Assembly (NCBI GenBank): GCA_019054805.1
Contig: JAHQIY010000007.1
Span: 2,857,501 to 2,921,500, forward strand
Direction of reading: 5' to 3'
DNA length: 64,000 nt
From: Brachionus manjavacas
Lineage: Eukaryota > Rotifera > Eurotatoria > Ploima > Brachionidae
The first letter of the stretch is position 1. The number at the start of each line of letters is the position of its first letter. Below are positions 38,556 to 48,323 of this stretch, piece by piece. A program made the translations under genes and the position numbers. The notes under the pieces are model-generated. The model made no database searches. It saw only the letters and a list, made by a program, of their open reading frames with translations, and was not told the DNA's origin.

Positions 38556-39333
38556 ATGAGAAGAGAAAAACCCAAACAAGCAGCTTTTCTTTTGATAGCT
38601 CAATTGCTTCGTTCAGATCGCATTCCACCTGTTACATTAGCAGTGATTGCAATTAATGTTTGTATTTATCTCGAACTTTTTGAGTTCAATTTTCCAACTT
38701 TGGGCTCAGTTTGTCTGTCATTTAATTTTATTCTGTATAATCGAGAATGGAAACGATTAATATTATCCCCATTTTTTCACGGCGATGATTGGCACTTGTA
38801 CTTTAATATGATTTCTTTTAGTGTTAAGGGCCGGTCTTTGGAACAAAAATATGGCTCATATTATTTTGCAATTTTGTTGAGTGTATTTTCTGTTTCAACC
38901 GGTTTGGTGTATTTGGCAATTGAGTATTTATCGTACAAAATCTTGGAAACCAATTATGCTCTAGATAGCTGTGCTATAGGATTTTCGGGAGTTATTTTTG
39001 CGTTAAAAGTGTTGACCACACATGACTTGCCCAGCGGAACTATTTACGCTTTTGACGGAATACAAGTTCCATCAAAATATGCCTATTGGTTTGAGTTGAT
39101 CATAATTTCGCTGCTGACACCAAATGTGTCATTTGCTGGTCATTTAGCAGGTATTGTGGTCGGTCTATTGTACATTAATGGGCCCCTGAACAAATTGATA
39201 GATTTCCTATCAAGTAATTTTAGATCAATATTTTCCAAAATTTTTTTAAGATTGATTTTCTTTAGGTATTGGAATGGACAGAAGACCGAGGTTTTACACT
39301 ACCCATTCGCAACGTCAACGTTATGGCTATTAA
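38556..39333 (+). CDS. RHBDD1: RHBDL4-like rhomboid protease
   Basis: Two exons (38556-39213, 39266-39333) give 241 residues. Reading through the 52-nt intron would instead continue in frame to 39461 with an unrelated hydrophobic tail. The rhomboid core has about six membrane spans. It shows the RHBDL4-typical IPPVTLA, DDWHLYFNM, the serine-containing GFSGVIFALKVL and the His-containing FAGHLAGIVVGLLY. Ser and His form the catalytic dyad. RHBDL4 is an ER intramembrane protease in ER-associated degradation. The spliced tail is short and basic (SIGMDRRPRFYTTHSQ...), lacking the long cytosolic region with ubiquitin-interacting and p97-binding motifs known in mammals. Another 3' exon cannot be excluded, but a stop follows in phase. 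Confidence 0.88.
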
Positions 39334-39904
39334 ATTTTTGTCACTCATATGTAAATATTTCCTTTGTTAAAAATTACCTGATAAAGCTGTTTTATTTTAA
39401 AATAAAAGATTTAATTTTAAATATTATGGAGTCTTTAATTTATTTACATAGGGTCCTATAATTTAATGTGTGACTTAGTAGTTTTACGTGTTCAAACCAA
39501 ATTTTTTCACACTTTTTTTTTAAATTCAAATTATTTTTATCAAGAAGTTCAAAGATAAACTATCAAAATTAATTTGAATAAAATTATTTACTCTATTATC
39601 TATGTTTCTGTAATTCTCTATTACAATTGATTCAATTTCTACGAATAAAAGAAGTATTCTCTTAAGATTGAATAATTAAAAAATCTAACCTAATATGGAT
39701 CAATTTCTAAGAGAAAAATTGCTCCAGACTACGGTAAAAATAATTAAATATCACATGAGCATTGTGGAGACGAAATCATTTGCAACCAACGATAGCTTAC
39801 TGAGACCTCAAATAAAGAGTTTTCGTTAATTCTTATTCATCTTTACGAGTAGAGGATTCAAAAACTGGATAAAAAGTTGCACTAAAAGAAACAAAAGTTT
39901 AAGA
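39334..39904. other. Intergenic, possible LINE flank
   Basis: After the RHBDL4 stop the sequence is AT-rich and then, from about 39690, becomes more balanced as it enters the decayed LINE fragment. No intact frame. Confidence 0.35.
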
Positions 39905-40230
39905 GCACCTTAGTGTGTATATCTTTAACAACCTGAAGTGACAGGAACAAGTAAAAAATGCTGCTGCGCAAGCCAACTCTGTTTTAGGCCAACTTAAGCG
40001 ATCAATAAAAGTTTGAAACGTTAAATCTTTTAAAACACTAAGACTTACATCTTACTAAGAATATGCATCGTCTCTAGAACCCAAATATAAAAAAAGAATC
40101 AGTTCATAGAAGAGCAAAAAGTTTTTGCCAATTCTTAAGTATCTGTCAAATGAGACAAGATTAGAAAAAGTCGGCCTGACAACATTGGAAACGCAATTCA
40201 GTAAATTCTGGACCAATTTCAGTCTGTTAG
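39905..40230 (+). pseudogene. Decayed non-LTR reverse transcriptase C-terminal fragment
   Basis: One frame, broken by at least five stops, still reads NAAAQANSVLGQLKRSIKV, then NVKSFKTL, an EYASSLEP block and RLEKVGLTTLET. These match in order the region after the reverse-transcriptase palm of CR1/Jockey-type LINEs (ANxxLGxIKRSF, LYxxxVRPxLEYAxxxWxP, RLxxLxLxxLExRR). It is an old, inactive copy in plus orientation. Confidence 0.7.
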
Positions 40231-40637
40231 TACTTTCCAAGCAACCAAATTCATTAAATTAAAGCTTTGGGTGTTAAAAAATATCAATGATTTCAAAATG
40301 GTTAATTATAAATTTATTATATTTTGGTGTTCTATCATTGATTAGCGAGAGTTTAAGCTTGCTAACAGTTTTCTCTAAAATAAAAAAATTTTCGTTCTCC
40401 GCAAAACAGCTCAAACTTTTAGCTTTCGCATTTAGGTCAATCCCTAAATTTTCCAAATCTTTTTGAAATGTCAAGGAAAAGCTAAAATGGGAGAACGCTT
40501 TTTGGTAGTTTATAAAGACTCAAGACTAGTTTTGTATTATTAAACCTTATTTTGGTTTAAAAATTCTAGTAGAAAAAAAAATCTTATTTAAGAAAATTTA
40601 AAAAATTTTTAGTCCAAGTTCTAAAATAATCTTTCGA

Positions 40638-40950
40638 TTATTCAAAAATTATATCTGATTCTGAATCAGCTAAACGTCTGCCTCTTAATCCACTACAAGA
40701 ACATATTCTTCCACATGGAAACCAACGTATTCCTCTTCTACACCATCTTACTCTACCACCACAAGAACCACTTAAAATTGATTAAAGTGAATTTTTAATT
40801 AAATATTTTTGCTAGCATATCCTACCTCTTTTACGACAACCACCATCGGAACATCCCCAACCATTACTCCAGCAGATTAAACTTTGTCCATCAATCTCTA
40901 TACTAATCCCAAAATCAAAAAAATAAAAGAACAATTGAAAGGCTTTTCAT
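40638..40950 (-). pseudogene. Remnant or model-broken small cysteine-rich secreted peptide
   Basis: On the minus strand an ATG at 40950 opens a short hydrophobic leader (MKSLSIVLLFF) that hits a stop after a T-run. A second segment to 40826 carries three Cys, then a GTAGGA donor. A third segment (40770-40638, after an AG acceptor) carries five Cys with many Arg/Gly and ends at a stop. The order leader, Cys-rich core, basic tail is that of a small secreted peptide. However, the leader joins the core only across a one-base frame shift at the T homopolymer, and the two Cys-rich exons also join out of phase by one base. So it is either a pseudogene or affected by assembly indels. Family unknown; it could be an antimicrobial, toxin-like or signalling peptide. 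Confidence 0.3.
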
Positions 40951-41169
40951 TCTTTCAGAATAATAAAAGTTGGAAAAAACAATAAATATTTATCTGTTAA
41001 AATTTTATTTTGAATTTCATTAAAAAACGCTATTTTTTTTATTAACATTTGAAATTAAAGAAATTTTCAAGGTAAAAAGAGTAATTTCGCTAATTTTACT
41101 TTTAAATACAGTCAACTTTTAATTGTAAAAGAAAAATATTTTTGTATTAAATCTATAAAACTTTTATTT

Positions 41170-41830
41170 ATGCAAAAAGAAAGTCTGAGAGGAGTTTGGT
41201 TACTCTTACTTGATTTTGAATGCATCCATTCGTTTCCATTCACTTTATTTACTCGCACTACAACCATGCATGCCAAAGATTGTGAAATCACCTTTGGCGT
41301 CCCAACATGTCCGACCTTAGCGTCCTTGCGTATTTGCCGAGAAAGACTCCATGGCAACTTGGCAGGTGGCTAGGGATCTACGAGGCATAGTAGGAACAGG
41401 GAGGTGGGTGACTGGGTTGAAGGCTGAGAAGAACTGGTCGTTAAGCATATTCACAATCTTTGGCATGTCGGTAATGGTGTTGCCTTGGGGGTCGATGAGC
41501 GAACGTATCTGAGTGGGTAGCTTTCTTTGACTCTTCACATACGAGTAGATCAACTTGGGGTTGTGTTTGCTGAGTGAGATGATATTTAGCTCGTATTTCA
41601 AGCGGGCTTGTCTGAGGGACTTCTTCAGTTGGAAGCATACAGTTCGGTATTGATCCTTAATGTCAGAGTTCCCAGGATGGATTCTAGTACATATGAATAG
41701 CTTGTACTTGAGATGGGTTAGCTTCTTCAGTGTCTTGTTGAATCACTTGGGGCATGGCTATTGAAACAGGAGAGTTAGTGTAGCTAGGAACAAACTTTGA
41801 CACACCTGAATTGTATGCACTGAGCAGAGC
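41170..41830 (-). mobile_element. LINE fragment, linker between endonuclease and reverse transcriptase
   Basis: This block is much less AT-rich than its flanks, suggesting a recent or foreign insertion. A minus-strand frame (41601-41317) reads KYELNIISLSKHNPKLIYSYVKSQ, then ITDMPKIVNMLNDQFFSAF, the typical segment just upstream of the reverse-transcriptase domain in CR1/L2-type LINEs. The frame is broken at several places toward 41760. No endonuclease or palm domain is present, so it is truncated at both ends. Confidence 0.7.
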
Positions 41831-41999
41831 TTAATAATAAAATTTGATTTTGTTACGAAAACCCAATAAAAACTGATCTTAGTATCTGAGGGACAACACG
41901 GTAAAATATCAAAATTACATATATAAAATAACATAATTTAAAAAATAAGAATTCTAAACGAAATTATTAAATTTTTTTATATATTTTATATATCATTAT

Positions 42000-42078
42000 A
42001 AGCAAGCTCTTTAAGTACAATAAGGTGCAACATTCTTAGTTGCAGTATTAAGAAAATTCTGGTAAAACTAGAAATTCT
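42000..42078 (+). repeat. Left arm of a 79-bp perfect inverted repeat (partner 45408-45486)
   Basis: The arm contains GTGCAACATTCTTAGTTGCA and is the exact reverse complement of 45408-45486, with weaker similarity extending about 12 bp inward. The two arms enclose 3.3 kb containing an ORF, an OTU-carrying element and a Helitron fragment. Confidence 0.85.
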
Positions 42079-42188
42079 AAAATCATAATTAAAAATTTGA
42101 TAAACATGGTTGTAGTGCATTTCGCAGAGATTTTGCACATTGTTAGCAGACTTAAATAAATCTACTTTCGGCCCTTGGTCTTGAAAAG

Positions 42189-42467
42189 ATGGAACAGAAA
42201 CTGATGAAAGAAAAACTAGGATTCTTAAAAAGACTTGCTAATAATGATCTCACAAAAAAAATATTGGAAGAACTAGGGAGATGCAATGGTGAGACAAAAA
42301 AATTAAGTAACAAATCCAGCTTAAAGAAGATAGCTGAGTATTTAGAGTATGATGAGCTTGATTTTGATGCACTAATTCCGCTGCTTAACTTAAAACTTAA
42401 AGAAATTTCGAAAAAGAGTGACAATGGTATAAGTGACTCAATAAGAACATGCCTAGAAAATATTTGA
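42189..42467 (+). CDS. Unrecognised small helical ORF within the inverted-repeat segment
   Basis: An ATG frame of 92 residues, Lys/Leu/Glu-rich and predicted helical by eye, with a DELDFDALIPLLNLKLKE stretch. No family is recognised. It lies inside the 42000-45486 repeat-bounded segment and may be a transposon accessory protein, a captured gene fragment or chance. Confidence 0.3.
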   Translation: MEQKLMKEKLGFLKRLANNDLTKKILEELGRCNGETKKLSNKSSLKKIAEYLEYDELDFDALIPLLNLKLKEISKKSDNGISDSIRTCLENI

Positions 42468-42540
42468 AATGGAGCTTACAGAAAAATGCTAGTAGAATTA
42501 ACTAAATCCTACTAACAAAAAAGGAATTTTGAAACTCGAA

Positions 42541-42563
42541 AAAATAAAAAAAAAAAAAAAAAA
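42541..42563 (+). repeat. Poly-A tract
   Basis: An uninterrupted run of about 20 A after GAAAAAAT, followed by a less AT-rich 120-bp patch. It may mark the 3' end of a plus-strand retro-insertion such as the preceding ORF-bearing segment. Confidence 0.4.
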
Positions 42564-42780
42564 AGCGGGAAAAATACATACCTTAAACACCCAACGTTGA
42601 GTGCATTATTTTAATATTGCCTTTTCATCTCCTAACTCGAATTGATTGCCTCCTGGATCATCTCGATTACTCGGTTGAGAAGAAATTTAACAAAAAAAAA
42701 AACGAAGAGAAAAGAGAAAAGAAAATTGGAAAAAAAAAGAAATAATCTAATTATTTAAAATTTCACGAAGTTAGCGAGTT

Positions 42781-43649
42781 GGGCTCACGGTTTTTCCACA
42801 ACAATTTCACACCTGGATGGTTTTCAACAATTGTGTCATATTTTTTTTAATTTATCTAACCGAAAAAAAAAGGTGGAGTAGGAAGTGTGAAAAAATAATA
42901 AAAAAGTGTGACAACGTTGTTGAAAACCTTCTAATTTTAATAAATATTAATAATTTATATAAAATTATCCTAATTAAATTGCAATAATGAATTATTGCAA
43001 TTGGTGATATTTTTGATTAAAAAAATTAATTGATCAACACTTGCTAATAAACACTTATCAATTAGCGGAAAAGAAGATTTATGGAAAGATATCAAACTTG
43101 GCATTGTATTTATGTTTTTTGAGTATGAAGACTTTTTCAAATTATTGTCAAGAGCTATTGGTTTGGATTCAAGTTTTGAAGAAATCGTGGAAAATTCATC
43201 AACTATTGGTATTTTTGGAAGAATTATCAATTTGTTGGCAATAAGTTTGTTGTTAATGAGAGCAGTTAATGTTTACGAAATTGGTCCATGGTCATTTGTT
43301 TCAGATATTCCTCGTCAAAATAATTGGCCTATCTATTTATCATTAAATAATGCTCATTTTACCCCTATTATTCCTTTCAATAATCCTTTTTTTATTCCTT
43401 TTCCAAATGCAAATCATTTGGCCCATTTCAAGCATAATTTACCTAATTTGCAATTTTATTTAGATTGAAAAATTATTTTTTTTTGATTGGTTTTTTTTTA
43501 AATTCTTTTAGCAAATAAAAATTTAGAATAATAAATTATAATTTTTAAATATTTCCGTTGTTGAAAACCTATTTCACACTTATCTTTTCTTTTCTACCGA
43601 TTTTATTTTCCGCCGGTATCACAAAGCGTTGTGGAAAAACCCCTAGGCC
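42781..43649. mobile_element. hAT-like non-autonomous transposon, 869 bp, with 8-bp target duplication
   Basis: Flanked by a perfect 8-bp direct repeat AGCGAGTT (42773-42780 and 43650-43657). Terminal inverted repeats of 22 bp (GGGCTCACGGTTTTTCCACA... versus GGCCTAGGGGTTTTTCCACA...) match at 18 positions. Subterminal motifs GTTGTTGAAAACC and GTGTGA/TCACAC recur in both orientations, as hAT transposases bind. An 8-bp duplication plus short inverted repeats indicates the hAT superfamily. It encodes no transposase but carries an OTU-like frame. Confidence 0.8.
43034..43468 (+). CDS. OTU-like domain fragment inside the hAT-like element
   Basis: The open frame runs from just after a stop at 43033; its first ATG is at 43112 (118 residues to the stop). 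The pattern LSISGKEDLWKDIK, then FGRIINLLAISLLLMRAVNVYE, then PIYLSLNNAHFTPIIPF follows the second half of an OTU cysteine-protease fold: helix block, the WGG-like turn before an aliphatic helix and INVY strand, and the final strand with the catalytic His before an aromatic residue. The N-terminal DGNCLF block with the catalytic Cys is missing, so it should be inactive as a deubiquitinase. It is a captured or degenerate OTU gene; the assignment rests on pattern only. Confidence 0.5.
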   Translation, partial: STLANKHLSISGKEDLWKDIKLGIVFMFFEYEDFFKLLSRAIGLDSSFEEIVENSSTIGIFGRIINLLAISLLLMRAVNVYEIGPWSFVSDIPRQNNWPIYLSLNNAHFTPIIPFNNPFFIPFPNANHLAHFKHNLPNLQFYLD

Positions 43650-43699
43650 AGCGAGTTATCGATGTCAAGGTTGAATAGTGAGAGAGAATAGATAATTGA

Positions 43700-45228
43700 T
43701 TGATTACCAATTATCAATTAAGTATTAATATAGCTTTGTTATTACCTGGTGGTCGTACTGCTCATTCACGGTTCAAAATTCCTATAAACCTATATCCGAA
43801 TTCAACATATAATATCAGTTTAAACCCAACTGAAGTCGAATTAATACGTAGAGCACATCTTATTTTATGGGATGAAGCTCCAATGATGCATAGGAACGCT
43901 TTAGATGCACTTGATCGTAGGTTAAGAGATATCATGAAAATAAAAGATAGTAGATATGAAAATATACCTTTTGGTAATAAAATAGTAGTCTTGGGAGGCG
44001 ATTTTAGACAGGTTTTACCTGTAGTTAAAAAAGGTATTTAAGCTTAAAATTTTTTTTTTAAACCATTATTAAATATATTATAACTCACAGCTTCAAGGCC
44101 AGAAATAGTTAATTCATGTATAAACAGGTCAAATATGGAAAAATTTTCAGATTTTAAAATTAAAGAAAATATGCGTTTAATGAACATGAATTCAACACCA
44201 GAAGAAAAGAACGAAGCTGTCGAGTTTGCTGAGTATTTGTTAAGAATTGGTAATGGCCAAGAGCTTTATCATTTAGATATTGACGAATCTAATAATAATA
44301 AAATGATTTGATCGTTAAATCGACCGACAAAGAATTTGTAGAGTTAATCTATCCTGATATCGCCAATTAGTATGTCTTTTAATAATACAATTTAATTTAA
44401 TCTTGATTAATATAAATCTAATTCAATACAAGTGATAATGTAAGTGCGAACGAATCAATTGCATCGAAAGCTATTTTAACAGCGAAAAATGTAGACGTCG
44501 ATAAATTCAACTCAATAGCTACTTCACTTTTTCCAGGTAAAAATAATCTTCTATAAATCTTTAAAAATTCTATATATAAATTACCTTTTAATTGAATTAA
44601 AGGTGAAGAGAACAAATATTTATCAGCTGATGCTGTTTTGAATGACGCACATACAGCTTTATACCTGACCGAATTTTTAAATAGCTTAAATTTATCAGGA
44701 ATGCTACCTCATAAATTAGTTCTTAAAAAAGGCCAACCTATTATTTTACTTAGAAATGTCTCAGCTTCGGATGGATTGTGCAACGGTAACAGGCTTATTT
44801 GTAGAAATTTTTACAGTAAAATAATTGAATGTCAAATAGCTGTTGGATCTAATGCTAAAAAAAAAAATTTTACATACCGAGAATGCCATTGATTCCAACT
44901 GATGCAAGTTTACCTTTCGAATTAAAAAGGCTTCAATTTCCTATACGACCAGCGTTTGCAATGAGTATAAATAAATCTCAAGGACAAACTTTAGAACACG
45001 TAGGGGTTTACTTAAACGAACCTGTTTTTACTCATGGGCAATTATATGTAGCCTTTTCAAGAGTGACAAATAAAAAAAATCGCAAGATTTGCATGAATCA
45101 TCCAAATAACTTAACACAAAACATAGTTTATACTGAGGTTTTTCAATAAATTTTTTAGTGTGTTCTGCAATTTTTTTTCTTAATTTTATTTAAATTCCCC
45201 CGGCAGCGAAGCAACGGGTATCTACTAG
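43700..45228 (+). pseudogene. Helitron Pif1-like helicase, 5'-truncated and frame-broken, with Helitron 3' terminus
   Basis: Helicase blocks in order: LLLPGGRTAHSRFKIP, the Walker-B region ILWDEAPMMHRNALDALDR, VVLGGDFRQVLPVV, KGQPIILLRNVSASDGLCNG, then [20 protein letters not shown] and [12 protein letters not shown]. These are the C-terminal helicase of animal Helitrons (Rep-Hel). Intron-like gaps occur at about 44035-44090 and 44537-44605. At least two frame breaks (near 44310 and 44880) and the absence of Rep and Walker A make it inactive. About 80 bp after the last stop, a GC hairpin (CCCG at 45199, CGGG at 45215) precedes CTAG at 45225-45228, the canonical Helitron 3' end. The 5' end was not found. 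Confidence 0.85.
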
Positions 45229-45314
45229 TAATTATTGAAATTAAAGGAAAGTTATAAAAATTAACATTTAAATTTAAAATTATCGGATGCTACTCTTTTT
45301 TTTGTCTTAAACTT

Positions 45315-45402
45315 ATTTTAATTTTTTTTTTTTTTTTTTTTTTTTTTTACATCGCCTACAAGGCGTTCATTGAATAAATAAATATATAAATAAATAAATA
45401 TG
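45315..45402 (+). repeat. T-rich run and LINE-type 3' tail (AATA)n
   Basis: A run of about 23 T is followed by CATCGCCTACAAGGCGTTCA and then TTG(AATA)n. The tail resembles 28695-28738 in EXOC7 intron 7 (AAGGTGTTCGTTGAATTAAA then (TAAA)n), pointing to a shared non-LTR element family. Confidence 0.5.
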
Positions 45403-45407
45403 ATTGT

Positions 45408-45486
45408 AGAATTTCTAGTTTTACCAGAATTTTCTTAATACTGCAACTAAGAATGTTGCACCTTATTGTACTTAAAGAGCTTGCTT
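45408..45486 (-). repeat. Right arm of the 79-bp perfect inverted repeat
   Basis: Exact reverse complement of 42000-42078. It begins just after the (AATA)n tail, so it marks the right boundary of the 3.5-kb segment. Confidence 0.85.
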
Positions 45487-45779
45487 TTGGGCATTAAAAA
45501 AAAATATTATTAGAATTTTTAAAATTTTGTTCTGTTCTATTGTGCTAAATTTCAAAACCGAATGCTATGAACCAATTTCTTTAATATTTCAGAAGCATTG
45601 CATTTTCAGAATCATTCAAAATATTGAAAAATTTTATTTTAGCCAATTACAAATGCCTAATTAAAAGTGTTTTATTATTTTATCTTTTATTTTTATTTAT
45701 AAAATTTTAATTTCAAATAAAGAATCAAACACAAAGGTCTGAAAGAAAACAGTCCGTCCAAAAAATTCCGATTTTGCCA

Positions 45780-46140
45780 GACCTGTTTATAAGTCACAGT
45801 TTCAAGTCAAGTCACAATTATGACTTAAAGTCAAAGTTATGACTTGACTTGAAATTTTTTTTTATAATTAACAAACACTAAAATCATAAAATGTTAAAAG
45901 ATTAAATTCTATTTATTTGTAAATGTGCGTTATTCAAAGAAATAGTTATTTAATAGATTTTCTGTCTGAAGGCTGAACCTTATGGATAAATACAGATAAC
46001 TCTGACCAATATAATTTTAAGATAATGGTTTATTTAGAAATTTATTTCATTAAAAAAAAATTTTAGTCATTGACTTGACTTGACTTAAGACTTGTTACTT
46101 AAGTCTGGATTTTACTAAAGCTGATCTTAGTCTAATAGTT
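45780..46140. repeat. TGACTTGACT-rich repeat region
   Basis: Words AAGTCAAGTCA, GACTTAAAGTCA and TGACTTGACTTGAAAT recur in both orientations at 45795-45860 and again at 46065-46105. The same vocabulary appears near 54180-54230. It is probably a decayed transposon with palindromic subterminal repeats. No coding frame. Confidence 0.4.
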
Positions 46141-46714
46141 TCAATATTTAGAACCCTTGATAAAATGAATGACTTGGAGATTGCAAAAATTTAAGTTATT
46201 CGAAAATTGCGAAAATATTAGTCAAATTTACAAATGATTCAATTATTAGAAAAAGGAAAGATTACTGTAAACATCTTTTTTTTTGACCATGGTGTATTTT
46301 TAGAGTTTTATATTTTATTGTAATTTATGAGCCATTTTATGTTCAATAATTGTTAAATTAATCAGATCATAGATAAAATAAAGAAATTAAAATAATAATT
46401 TATTAAAAATTTTAATTTTCTCGCTCAATTGCCAATTTGAATTAGACGGTTTTTTTTGAAACCGGTAAAGAAAATTTCTGCTCAAATTTTTGAAATTCTA
46501 AAAAATTCACTTGGCAAATTTTTGCCTCTCTAACACTGATCTTTAATTAACTTAATAATTTCCCTCCCATTATCTCAAATGAATCAAAAAATTGAAAAAA
46601 AAACGAATTTAATTTTATTCTAGATAGAACCGAAGTTCCTAGATTTATTTTTTTATGTGATTTGTATGAATAACAAAATTAATTGATTCCCAAGATAACC
46701 ATTAAATCACTTAT
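46141..46714. other. Intergenic, nothing recognised
   Basis: AT-rich DNA downstream of the TFIIF-beta gene, which is transcribed toward it. No recognisable element. Confidence 0.35.
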
Positions 46715-47780
46715 TTACATTGTTTCAATCATTCCATCATCATCATCGTCATCATCATCTAAATCATCAAAATCATCATCTTCGTCTTCCTCATCCATCA
46801 GAGCATCGTCATTGTCAATTTCTTTAGTTAATTTTGCAGCAGCAGCTTTTTTCTTTTCGTCCACAGAGCCACTGCCAGTCTGTTTGAAATCTTCTTTCAA
46901 TTCCCATGTATTTTTATGATCACCTTTGGCGTTATATCTACATATTTCATGTAAAATTTCTTTCAAGTAGCTCTAAAAAATCAAAAAGAAATAATTTAAA
47001 ATATTTTGAATATTTTAAACAATACCGTGGGTTGTTGAGTAATTTTGACCAAGTCTTTGATATTATAAAACTGGTGCTTTTGGAATGCATTGAATAAAAT
47101 ATCCAAAACCTCTTCTTTTTCCTTTCGCAATTTTTTCACTTTGTCCTTCTTTTCCATTCGTTCTGCATGGAAAGATTTTGGAAGGAAATGCGTTCTTGGA
47201 ACAAAATCGCTGGCGATTTTGATTTGTCTTTTCGGTTCGGTAAAACTCCGAACAGTTTCTTTTTTTAATTTTAGGTAACTTGTATCATTTTGAACTGGAG
47301 TACATTCAGCTCGTTGCATTACTTTGCCGCAAATTTGCAAGTTTTCTTTGCCTCCTTCCTCTGTTTGTTTTAGAACGTAAACAGATTGATTATTGAATGG
47401 TGTCATGACAAATTTGTGCTCAACTGGAACTGGTTGTTCCAAAGTCCTATTTCCAACCTTTATGTTGACAGTTTTTCCCAGTGATTCATTCAAATGAAAA
47501 GCGACTTCTTGAATTGATTTCTGTCCGACTCTAAATCGAAAAAGTTAGAATATTTTTCTCAATCAAATATGCTTTCTAACTTGGATTGAGTTATTCTAAT
47601 AACACCAACATCAGTATTATCTTGAGCTTCGTTCCACTTAGTAGCTAAATATTTGGGTACTTTAACGAGCCAGACACCTGTTGAGGATTTAGAGCAGTCT
47701 AATAATGTCGGGCCAACATTTCCGATTACATTGCTGGTAGAGCTTGTTTGATTAGAACTTGTAGCTTTTGGATCCGACAT
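46715..47780 (-). CDS. GTF2F2: Transcription initiation factor IIF subunit beta (RAP30) with acidic tail
   Basis: Three minus-strand exons (47780-47581, 47530-47026, 46972-46715) encode 320 residues; human RAP30 has 249. The N-terminal dimerisation domain starts with STGVWLVKVPKYLATKWNEA, the central part has GKVMQRAECTPVQNDTSYLKLK, and the C-terminal winged helix contains HQFYNIKDLVKITQQPT, SYLKEILHEICRY and HKNTWELKEDF. The factor binds RNA polymerase II and RAP74 to recruit the enzyme to promoters. Beyond the winged helix is an extra tail of about 55 residues, Ala/Lys-rich then strongly acidic with eight consecutive Asp, absent from vertebrate RAP30. The gene lies intact between two transposon clusters. 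Confidence 0.93.
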
Positions 47781-47958
47781 AATATTTTTTAGAAAAATGA
47801 TATTTTTTCATTTTTGAAATATTTAAAAGCAAAATAAAATTGCAAAAAATATTTAAATTTGCATTCTTTTAACAGGGAGCAAATTTAAGACAAATAAAAA
47901 TTTTTTAACTCCCATATGAATTAATTGCATAAAAATTAGAACTATCTGTTTAAGTTTA

Positions 47959-48323
47959 ATGTTTTCTATTATTTAAGTATCGAACTATAATTTTAATTTT
48001 TAGTTTTGGTATATTTTTTCGCTTATTTTGTATCTTGTTTTTTAATTATCATTAAAGTTTTACGGCGGTGAAATTTGGAGCAAAAACTGTTGCAAAATAT
48101 ACATAGGTACTTTAAAGACTAAATTTCAGTTTTAATTCAATTATTAATAATTATTTTAAAAATTAATTTTAAGTTTTTTAGAACTTTTTTCTAACTTATT
48201 AAAAGTGTTCTTTGGTTTTTATGCTAAAAATTTTCGAAATCATCATCCAGATTTTTATTTTTAAAACATTTTGTTTCCTTAAATTTTTAGGTTCCAGACT
48301 ACACCCCCGCCAAAGTTTTATGC
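47959..48323 (+). repeat. Left arm of a ~300-bp inverted repeat (partner 53415-53700)
   Basis: Contains ACGGCGGTGAAATTTGGAGC at about 48062 and ACTACACCCCCGCCAAAGTT at about 48299. Both are found in inverse orientation at 53401-53610. Apart from an insertion of about 70 bp (48105-48185), the arms align nearly base for base. It is likely one end of a long-TIR or foldback element, or two opposed copies of one repeat. Confidence 0.8.

Noticed and set aside
46683..46919. Plus-strand serine-rich ORF
   Set aside because: It is the complement of the Asp/Glu-rich tail of the TFIIF-beta gene; the Ser run mirrors Asp codons.
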